A stretch of 5,483 nt of DNA from Clostridia bacterium. Lineage in GTDB: Bacteria; Bacillota; Clostridia; Oscillospirales; CAG-272. The translations under genes and the position numbers were made by a program. Below the pieces are notes generated by a model that was not told the origin of the DNA, did no database searches, and saw nothing but the letters and a program-made list of their open reading frames with translations. The stretch lies in assembly GCA_017612495.1 (NCBI GenBank), contig JAGAFQ010000027.1:1-5483 (forward strand), given 5' to 3'. Of this stretch, positions 1-4,900 are shown one piece after another (position 1 is the stretch's first letter; each line of letters opens with the position of its first letter).

Positions 1-42
1 ATAGGCGGCACTTATAACCCGTTTTTATATTTCAGATTTTAA
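1..42 (+). CDS. C-terminal end of an MBOAT-family O-acyltransferase (partial)
   Basis: The first frame of the window is open from base 1 and ends in TAA at 40-42. It encodes only I-G-G-T-Y-N-P-F-L-Y-F-R-F. A C-terminus of the form N-P-F-[IL]-Y-F-R-F is what I know from clostridial AlgI/PatA-like MBOAT proteins. These are multi-pass membrane enzymes that pass acyl (usually acetyl) groups across the membrane to extracellular polysaccharides. The next gene is a DHHW protein starting 36 nt downstream on the same strand, the classic partner of such an MBOAT, and no promoter is visible between them, so the two are probably co-transcribed. Only 13 residues are visible. The identification rests on this tail plus gene context and cannot be proven from this window. 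Confidence 0.6.
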   Translation: MGGTYNPFLYFRF

Positions 43-78
43 GTTTTGTATTTTTACTGAAGGAGGTCGGAAGATCAA

Positions 79-1191
79 ATGAAAAAAGTGTATGCGATAA
101 TCTTGTCATCGCTTTTTTGCGCCGTTATCGTTTTGGGCGCAGCCTTGACGGTATTTCTCGAAAAACCCGATTTTTCAGAAGAAGAAAACCGTTATCTTGC
201 AGATTTTCCGCGCCTTTCTTCTTTTTCTCTCGAAAACTCCGACTATTTTGACAAGGTCGAAACCTTTTTATCAGACCGTTTTCCCATGCGCAAAGAACTT
301 GTCAGCGCCCGTTCGCTTTTGCTCTATCTTTCGGGCAACCGTGAGATAGGCGGCGCATACGTCACCGAAAAAGGCTATATCGAGCGCTGGAGCGAATACG
401 ACGAAAAAAACGTAATTGACAACTGCCGCGCCATTGAAAAATTCTGCACAGAAAACGAAAACATAAACACCGAGGCGCTCATCATTCCCACGGCGGCAAG
501 GATATATAAGGAGCTTCTGCCGAGCGGTGCGCCCAACGTCGATCAAGATATGATCTATGAAAATATCGAAACATATCTTGAAAACGTCCGACTGATAAAC
601 CCCACCGAATATATGCTCGCTTCAAAGCAAGAACAGCTTTTCTATAAGACCGATCCGCATATAAACACGCGCGGCGCGGCGGCGATATATAAATATTTTT
701 GCTCGAAGCACGGCTTTGAACTGCCGCAAAATTTGACCTACACCGCCGTATCTGACACGTTTTACGGCACTCTTGATTCAAAAGTTTTATATGACTTTTC
801 ATCTCCCGACGATATCGAGATATGCCGATATAATATGATGCCGACCGTTCACGCCGTGACAAGGGGCATTGACAGAAACACCCTTTATGATAACGAAAAA
901 CTGTCGCAAAAGGATAAATATTCCTACTTTTTGGGCGGCAACTACGGCGAAATCACGATCTCGACCTACGGCAGCACCGGCAGAAACCTGCTTGTCTTCA
1001 AGGATTCGTTTGCCAACGTTTTGGTGCCGTATCTCATAAAAGATTATGACACCATCCACCTCATCGATCCGAGATACTATTATTACGACCTTGACACCTA
1101 TATACAAACCGAAGATATAACCGACTGCCTTTTCATTTACAACATTAAAAATTTCTCTACCGATTCATCTCTTTATGAGCTTTTGGGATAA
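79..1191 (+). CDS. DHHW-family membrane-anchored protein, probable polysaccharide O-acetylation partner
   Basis: A 370-aa protein with an N-terminal signal anchor (about residues 4-27), the rest expected outside the membrane. Just after the anchor comes the block typical of DHHW proteins, F-S-E-E-E-N-R-Y-L-A-D-F-P (32-44), then S-D-R-F-P-M-R (65-71) and the I-I-P-T segment (135-138). The family's name motif appears as K-T-D-P-H-I-N-T-R-G-A (190-200). It keeps the Asp and second His (D192, H194) but has Pro and Ile where D-H-H-W is usual. A second SGNH-like block, V-F-K-D-S-F-A-N (306-313), supplies a Ser (S310) in the place of the AlgX/AlgJ nucleophile, followed by H-L-I-D-P-R-Y-Y (327-334). 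By analogy with AlgX/AlgJ this could be an acetyl-transfer partner of the MBOAT upstream; that role is inference. Start: ATG at 79 after AAGGAGG at 60-66, a rather long 12-nt spacing. A terminator follows at 1279-1320. Confidence 0.85.
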   Translation: MKKVYAIILSSLFCAVIVLGAALTVFLEKPDFSEEENRYLADFPRLSSFSLENSDYFDKVETFLSDRFPMRKELVSARSLLLYLSGNREIGGAYVTEKGYIERWSEYDEKNVIDNCRAIEKFCTENENINTEALIIPTAARIYKELLPSGAPNVDQDMIYENIETYLENVRLINPTEYMLASKQEQLFYKTDPHINTRGAAAIYKYFCSKHGFELPQNLTYTAVSDTFYGTLDSKVLYDFSSPDDIEICRYNMMPTVHAVTRGIDRNTLYDNEKLSQKDKYSYFLGGNYGEITISTYGSTGRNLLVFKDSFANVLVPYLIKDYDTIHLIDPRYYYYDLDTYIQTEDITDCLFIYNIKNFSTDSSLYELLG

Positions 1192-1212
1192 AAAACGGCG
1201 CGCCGTCGAGAC

Positions 1213-1242
1213 TTGTTCTTAAGGACAGTTTTCAAATATAAT
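1213..1242 (+). promoter_or_regulatory. Weak sigma-A-like promoter in the DHHW 3' intergenic region
   Basis: TTGTTC (1213-1218) and a perfect TATAAT (1237-1242) are 18 nt apart. The -10 is consensus and the -35 is poor after TTG. A transcript from here would begin near 1249, include the 14-nt palindrome at 1262-1275 and run straight into the terminator at 1279-1320, so it would be only about 70 nt long. It could be a chance match in AT-rich sequence, a tiny RNA, or the remains of the promoter of a lost gene. Confidence 0.2.
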
Positions 1243-1261
1243 CGCCACACAGCGTGGTGAG

Positions 1262-1275
1262 TAAGTGCGCACTTA
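1262..1275. repeat. 14-nt perfect palindrome (possible operator remnant)
   Basis: TAAGTGCGCACTTA is a perfect inverted repeat with no spacer, lying just upstream of the terminator stem. Its size and symmetry suit a dimeric helix-turn-helix regulator. No gene start lies downstream of it in this window, so if it is an operator its target is missing. It has no T-tract of its own and is not part of the terminator. Confidence 0.35.
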
Positions 1276-1278
1276 ATC

Positions 1279-1320
1279 AAAAAACAGGATGACAATCAAA
1301 ATCATCCTGTTTTTTCTTTT
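1279..1320 (+). terminator. Intrinsic terminator after the DHHW gene, probably bidirectional
   Basis: A 14-bp perfect stem has its left arm at 1279-1292 and right arm at 1302-1315, with core ACAGGATGA/TCATCCTGT and a 9-nt loop. It is followed by a T-rich tail to 1320. The stem's outer part is A-run against T-run, so the opposite strand also has a hairpin followed by a T-tract. It therefore suits the convergent layout with the minus-strand gene whose 3' end is at 1557. Its distance from the DHHW stop is about 90 nt. Confidence 0.85.
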
Positions 1321-1340
1321 CAGTTGGTAATCCATATTGA

Positions 1341-1544
1341 ATGATGTTTGTCCTTCGGACAAATGATGTAGGCTACCGCCATAATGATGCTTTGCGGTTT
1401 CACCGCAAAATGATGAGATGTGTTCCACCCATGCGCCGTCAAGGCGCACATCATTCGCGCGTTAAGCGAACATCATGTGCAAAGCACACATCATGTTCCG
1501 ATAGGAACACATCATTTGCGGAGTGTCCACAAGAACACTCCGCA
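1341..1544. repeat. Mirrored array of small hairpins separated by ATGATG (left half) and CATCAT (right half)
   Basis: ATGATG occurs at 1341, 1363, 1384 and 1410, and CATCAT at 1449, 1471, 1489 and 1510. Between successive hexamers lie short hairpins with different stems: TTTGTCC/GGACAAA (1347-1363), a poor one with GGC/GCC (1371-1380), TTTGCGGT/ACCGCAAA (1391-1409), TGCGCC/GGCGCA in the centre (1432-1448), TTCGC/GCGAA (1454-1470), TGTGC/GCACA (1476-1488) and TGTTCC/GGAACA (1494-1509). A 10-bp hairpin closes the block at 1517-1544. The seven good stems contain only Watson-Crick pairs. Read on the opposite strand, the right half has the same form as the left half (ATGATG plus stem plus loop beginning T[TA]), so two head-to-head arrays meet near 1416-1431. 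There, GATGTGTTCC repeats the arm of the 1494-1509 unit. I do not recognise a named repeat family. The block lies between two convergent genes and is almost certainly non-coding. Confidence 0.85.
1517..1544 (-). other. Strong hairpin at the 3' end of the YitT-type gene
   Basis: The outermost and longest unit of the array: TGCGGAGTGT (1517-1526) pairs perfectly with ACACTCCGCA (1535-1544) around an 8-nt loop. In the minus-strand transcript it begins about 12 nt after the stop codon of the gene ending at 1557. There is no T-tract behind it, since the sequence continues into AAATGATG. It is not a standard terminator but could act as a 3'-end stabiliser or a Rho-type or pausing end. The nearest real terminator for that gene is the bidirectional one at 1279-1315. 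Confidence 0.5.
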
Positions 1545-1556
1545 GTTCGGCGCGCT

Positions 1557-2198
1557 TTATTTTTGCCTTTTAAGATCCATTCTTTGCACGATGCCGATTA
1601 TCTTGCCCGAAAGGGCGACAGTCGCCAAAGAATAAATTATTCTGTAAAGCGGGATGTATGAGAGCGAAAAGACCAAAACCACCAAATCGCAGAGAAAATA
1701 GACCGTTTCAGTTTTAGTGCCGAACAACTTTGAAAGCGCCATGGCAAGCGCATCGTCACCGCAGGTGGCACCCCCCGAACGGGTGGCAATGCCGACGCCC
1801 GTGCCGACGAAGAGAGCGCCCAAAATCGCCGCCGAAACGGGATGTTGACCGATATTCGGCCATAGATGCCCCAATTTTTCAAAAAGCGCATAGAAAAGCG
1901 AAAATGAGCCGCCTGCAAAGGCGGAATAGATGATGAACTCGCGCCCCAAGACAGAAATACCGAGCGCAAAGCACATTGCGTTTATAATAAGGCCGCTTAT
2001 CGCAGGAGAAATATCAAACCAATGGTCCAAAAGCAATACGAGCCCGAGTGTTCCGCCCTCAGATATAGCGGATACGGAATGAACGTTAAAAAGCCCGAAT
2101 GCCAAGATCATTCCGCCGAGCGCCGACAAAGCACTCCTTTTTATGCTGATATGAAGTCGCAAAACATACCCCGAAAAAAATTCCTTTAATATCAGCAT
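1557..2198 (-). CDS. YitT-family small integral membrane protein (lacks the C-terminal DUF2179 domain)
   Basis: A 213-aa protein with about five to six hydrophobic segments (near 22-40, 48-58, 65-84, 88-108, 120-138, 165-185 and 188-204) and a basic C-terminal tail. The YitT/DUF161 signature is visible as S-E-G-G-T-L-G-L-V-L-L-L (46-57), I-S-P-A-I-S-G-L-I-I-N (63-73) and A-T-R-S-G-G-A-T-C-G-D-D-A-L-A (138-152). Bacillus YitT proteins are usually about 280 aa with a cytoplasmic DUF2179 domain after the membrane part. That domain is absent here, and the stop at 1557-1559 gives a membrane-only form. The family's biochemical role is not established, so no substrate is assigned. The ATG at 2198 has only a weak GGA upstream, sits 18 nt after a terminator hairpin and lies inside an inverted repeat, so the start is less sure than the gene. 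The gene converges on the DHHW gene, with the hairpin array behind its stop. Confidence 0.85.
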   Translation of the reverse strand: MLILKEFFSGYVLRLHISIKRSALSALGGMILAFGLFNVHSVSAISEGGTLGLVLLLDHWFDISPAISGLIINAMCFALGISVLGREFIIYSAFAGGSFSLFYALFEKLGHLWPNIGQHPVSAAILGALFVGTGVGIATRSGGATCGDDALAMALSKLFGTKTETVYFLCDLVVLVFSLSYIPLYRIIYSLATVALSGKIIGIVQRMDLKRQK

Positions 2199-2199
2199 A
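2142..2199 (-). promoter_or_regulatory. 11-bp inverted repeat enclosing the YitT-type start codon
   Basis: On the + strand, TATGCTGATAT (2142-2152) and ATATCAGCATA (2189-2199) are exact reverse complements separated by 36 nt. In the minus-strand mRNA the first arm contains the AUG at 2198-2196 and the next codons. The second arm ends immediately before an AAAAGGAG at about codons 20-22. If folded, the stem would bury the start codon, so it could reduce translation or point to a different true start. Regulation is inference; the pairing itself is read directly. Confidence 0.45.
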
Positions 2200-2203
2200 T
2201 TCC

Positions 2204-2234
2204 AAAAACAAAAAAATGCCCGCTTTCGCGGGCA
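2204..2234 (-). terminator. Intrinsic terminator of the lipoprotein operon
   Basis: In the minus-strand transcript the stem TGCCCGC (2234-2228) pairs with GCGGGCA (2223-2217) around a GAAA tetraloop (2227-2224). Seven T (2216-2210), G and five T (2208-2204) follow. It starts 6 nt after the stop codon of the PstS-like gene (2240-2242). This is a textbook Rho-independent terminator. Its T-tract ends 5 nt before the ATG of the next gene on the same strand. Confidence 0.9.
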
Positions 2235-2239
2235 ATTTT

Positions 2240-3142
2240 TTAATTTAAAAACGCGGTATCTCTTATCGGATAATTTTCGGCTCTGACGAGCGCCTTTCCC
2301 TGATCGGAAATTATCCAGTCGCGCAATATGCGCTCGGGGCTTCCCTCTTTTGCGTCCTTGCGTATTACGACGTAGAAATCGTTTACAAGAGTATATGAGC
2401 CGTTTTCGATGTTTTCGTTAGATGCCTCGACTCCGTCGAGTTTCAAAATCTTGCTCGTTGCGAGCTTTTCTTTTTCCATGTTGGTAAGATAGTAATAAAC
2501 GGTATAGCCGAGTGCGTTTTCGCTGTTATCATAGTCGGCAACGGCTTCCAAAAGGCCTATCATCGAGCCGATTATGAGGGTTTTGGGCGCCTCTGTAAGC
2601 TCGTCGCCCAAATTCACAAGCTTGTCAAAAAGAGTTTGACTGCCCGAATCTTTATTTCTCTGATATGCCAATATCTCGGCATCCTTGCCGCCTACGTCAG
2701 ACCAATTTGTGATCTTGCCGGAATAAATATCCTTTATCTGATCGAGAGTTATCGAATCGACTTCGTTTTCGAGCGATGAAATGAATACGAGCGCGTCGGC
2801 TCCTATGGGTATCATTTCAAGTTCGATGCCGCTCTGTGCAATGAGTTCCTTTGCCTCTTGACTCGGCTCATAGGCAAGAATTATATCAAAAGTTCCGTCA
2901 AGCAGCCATTTGTAGTTGTCGGTCGTCGAGCCCTCGAATCTGATGAGCCCATCCGCTTCATCGCGTGAAATTCCGAGCACGCTTGCCGTCACCGCTTCGC
3001 CCAGCGGCAGATTTGCCAAAGAGCCTCCCATTTTGGGGTAGTTTTCGGTGTTGAATTCAAAATCGCCGACCTGCCTCGGTGTGCAGGAAAAGAGCGATAA
3101 AAACATCAAAGATAAGAGTAAAAGTGCGATGATCTTCTTCAT
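2240..3142 (-). CDS. PstS-like phosphate/solute-binding lipoprotein
   Basis: A 300-aa periplasmic-binding-protein-like lipoprotein. A signal peptide with K-K and a Leu-rich core runs to a lipobox L-F-S-C (C20), the expected lipidation site. The PstS family signature is clear: L-D-Q-I-K-D-I-Y-S-G-K-I-T-N-W (133-147), then Y-Q-R-N-K-D-S-G-S-Q-T (160-170), and N-A-L-G-Y-T-V-Y-Y-Y (209-218). Phosphate-site elements G-S-T-T (71-74), D86, R162 and S166-G-S are present. The first loop, normally D-G-S-T, reads G-G-S-L (39-42), so ligand binding may be altered. ATG at 3142 follows AAGGAG (3150-3155) with 7 nt spacing, and that site overlaps the end of the upstream gene (14-nt gap), showing one operon. 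No pstC, pstA or pstB lies in the window. It may be a PstS scavenger, a sensor or a surface binding protein for another anion; which one is unknown. Confidence 0.85.
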   Translation of the reverse strand: MKKIIALLLLSLMFLSLFSCTPRQVGDFEFNTENYPKMGGSLANLPLGEAVTASVLGISRDEADGLIRFEGSTTDNYKWLLDGTFDIILAYEPSQEAKELIAQSGIELEMIPIGADALVFISSLENEVDSITLDQIKDIYSGKITNWSDVGGKDAEILAYQRNKDSGSQTLFDKLVNLGDELTEAPKTLIIGSMIGLLEAVADYDNSENALGYTVYYYLTNMEKEKLATSKILKLDGVEASNENIENGSYTLVNDFYVVIRKDAKEGSPERILRDWIISDQGKALVRAENYPIRDTAFLN

Positions 3143-3156
3143 TTGGTTTCTCCTTT

Positions 3157-4773
3157 TTAAGCAAATTTTGCATAGTCTTTATATTCAAAGACCGTTTTTC
3201 CGTCAGCATCCGTCACGCGACAAACGTCGTCTGCATAGGTCAAAAGATATTCTCCGCTCGGAAGCTCGATTTCCAAAAAACATTTCATTTCTCCGCCGAG
3301 CATCTTTTGCGTGTCAAGATCCATCAAATAAGATCGCCAAACTCCGTCGTCCGCTTCCACCGTCACATTGACGCAGTTGCCGAAAACGTCGCCTGCATAG
3401 GTTATATTGATGTCATCTTGATTTGAAATGACTCGGCTCTCTTCGCCGGGTCTTTGACAGAACAGTTCTTTCTCCCTGCGGTAAATGACCAGCTCATCTG
3501 ACAGATAATTTATCTCATCTACGCCCGTACCAAGTGAATACAAATATTCAAGATCCAAACCGTAATATGCCGTCTTGTTATCGGGCATATCGAACGCAAT
3601 ACATCTGCCGTAACCGCCGTCGAACCATCCCCAGCCATTCGCAAAATGAGAGTCTTTCGGGATGTCAAACGAAACGAATTCGTTTTTTGTCACGTCATAG
3701 ACGGCAAGCGCCTCACCGTTATGGCATACCGCAACGAGATATTCGGGTCCGTCAAAAGCTCCGATATGCGCATATTCGCTTATCATATCGGTATCGAGCC
3801 CGTCGGGCATTTTAACTTTCGACTTGAAATTGCCGAAAGAATCGCATATTTCAATAGTACCGTCCATACAAATACACAAAATATCGTCGGAATTTTTGAT
3901 GTCGAGTACCGATTCATAAAACTTTCCGCTTTTTGTGTTGCCCGAAAAATCGTAAATCGCGTTTCCGTCGGCGCTCTCACAATAGGAAGAAAAGCAGTGT
4001 TTGTAAATTTGATTGACCGCATAAGAACTGTATATCACACCGATATGCGATATTTTTCCGCCCTCAACTTTTTCTATTTGGATATCGTATCGCGTATGGT
4101 CGTTTTCGATTACGGACGTATCGTAATAGATGTAATATACGTCGCCGTCTTTTATCACCGTGGGAGTCACATACAAACTGTCGATCTCGGTGATTATTTC
4201 GCCTGAAATATCCATAATGACGGTTTTCGAGTCCTTGCCGTAGCAGAAATATCCGCAGCTGCGATTATTGCGATATGTTACATATCCGGTAATTTCTCCG
4301 AGTTCGATGACCTTATCTCCGTTTTGAGAAATGATCATATATTTGTTGGGCAGATCGCCGTCTTTCATATCATTCGACGTCAGTTTCTTTGAAACGAGCC
4401 ATACATAAGAGTCGCCCGAATAAGTGCTGCACTTCTCAAAAGACGTGAAAAACGGAGCGCAGATTATTTTTTTATCCTCCGTGATAAAAGAATAGTCCGC
4501 CTCGGTATGAGGGCCAAAACCGAAAAAGTCGGCGCCGTCTTCTGCCGAATATTCCTTAACTCCCAGCGGTACGGGCATTATTTCGCCGTAATCCTCTCGC
4601 GGCACAAACTCATATTCAAGTTTATCGCCGTAATATTTGGGCGATGATTTGTCCTCATATTTTCCGATATCGGGCAAATGCGAGAGATAAAAGCCGTGGT
4701 GCTTATCATTTTGACACGACGAAAACGATATTGCAAAAAGCAACAAAAGCAAGCCTGCAATAAATTTTTTCAT
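3157..4773 (-). CDS. Large lipoprotein of unknown function, possible beta-propeller
   Basis: A 538-aa protein I do not recognise. It starts with a lipoprotein signal peptide (M-K-K, hydrophobic 4-18) and a lipobox-like F-S-S-C with C20; Phe at -3 is less usual. The mature part is acidic and rich in Tyr and Asp. It shows a recurring pattern of two or three short beta-like stretches joined by D-G, N-G or S-G turns, for example near 186-199, 209-218, 304-313, 345-360 and 516-531. This is suggestive of propeller blades, but I can see no fixed repeat such as WD40 or a PQQ motif. The mature chain has 15 cysteines, many for an exported protein. It is the first gene of an operon with the PstS-like gene 14 nt downstream and has a consensus promoter at 4812-4839. 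ATG at 4773 lies 14 nt from AAAGGAG (4788-4794). That is long, but no other in-frame start is available. A role with its partner in sensing or binding at the cell surface is inference. Confidence 0.8.
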   Translation of the reverse strand: MKKFIAGLLLLLFAISFSSCQNDKHHGFYLSHLPDIGKYEDKSSPKYYGDKLEYEFVPREDYGEIMPVPLGVKEYSAEDGADFFGFGPHTEADYSFITEDKKIICAPFFTSFEKCSTYSGDSYVWLVSKKLTSNDMKDGDLPNKYMIISQNGDKVIELGEITGYVTYRNNRSCGYFCYGKDSKTVIMDISGEIITEIDSLYVTPTVIKDGDVYYIYYDTSVIENDHTRYDIQIEKVEGGKISHIGVIYSSYAVNQIYKHCFSSYCESADGNAIYDFSGNTKSGKFYESVLDIKNSDDILCICMDGTIEICDSFGNFKSKVKMPDGLDTDMISEYAHIGAFDGPEYLVAVCHNGEALAVYDVTKNEFVSFDIPKDSHFANGWGWFDGGYGRCIAFDMPDNKTAYYGLDLEYLYSLGTGVDEINYLSDELVIYRREKELFCQRPGEESRVISNQDDINITYAGDVFGNCVNVTVEADDGVWRSYLMDLDTQKMLGGEMKCFLEIELPSGEYLLTYADDVCRVTDADGKTVFEYKDYAKFA

Positions 4774-4811
4774 ATTGACCTACCGCGCTCCTTTGAAATT
4801 TATACGGAATA

Positions 4812-4839
4812 ATTATATCATATATCCGATCTTTGTCAA
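4812..4839 (-). promoter_or_regulatory. Consensus sigma-A promoter of the lipoprotein operon, with extended -10
   Basis: Read on the minus strand, TTGACA (4839-4834) is followed after 16 nt by TATAAT (4817-4812), and the -10 is preceded by TG at one nucleotide distance (extended -10). All twelve hexamer bases match consensus. Transcription should begin near 4805, giving a 5' leader of about 32 nt before the ATG at 4773 that includes AAAGGAG (4788-4794). The 16-nt spacer is not the long 19-nt spacer typical of MerR-activated promoters, so this promoter should be strong without an activator. Confidence 0.8.
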
Positions 4840-4900
4840 ATAACACGGATGTGTATATGACGGCGGATATTTTTATTTGTTGCGCAAAAAACGCTGTCTT

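Noticed and set aside
482..862. Minus-strand frames within the DHHW gene
   Set aside because: Antisense shadows with Arg/Ser-rich composition; the + strand protein shows clear family motifs over the same bases.
1195..1206. ACGGCGCGCCGT palindrome just after the DHHW stop
   Set aside because: Only 12 nt, no loop and no T-tract after it, so not a terminator; a GC-rich palindrome of this size can occur by chance.
1341..1544. CRISPR array
   Set aside because: The constant part is only 6 nt and the variable parts are themselves palindromes; there is no 25-35 nt direct repeat with unique spacers, and no cas gene.
1341..1661. Open frames on the + strand through the hairpin array (106 and 71 aa)
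   Set aside because: They run through the repeat array and into the antisense of the YitT-type gene, have no ribosome binding site, and their His/Ser/Arg-rich composition follows from the ATGATG/CATCAT repeats.
3646..4206. 186-aa open frame on the + strand
   Set aside because: It is antisense to the 538-aa lipoprotein gene, which has a signal peptide, ribosome binding site and promoter; the antisense frame has none of these.
4812..4839. MerR-type operator within the lipoprotein operon promoter
   Set aside because: MerR activators act on promoters with long (about 19 nt) spacers holding a dyad. This spacer is 16 nt with no convincing dyad, so control by the neighbouring regulator is not supported.
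4840..4900. Terminator after the MerR gene
   Set aside because: The T-runs after the stop are not preceded by a stable stem; the best pairing is only GCG/CGC across an A-run.
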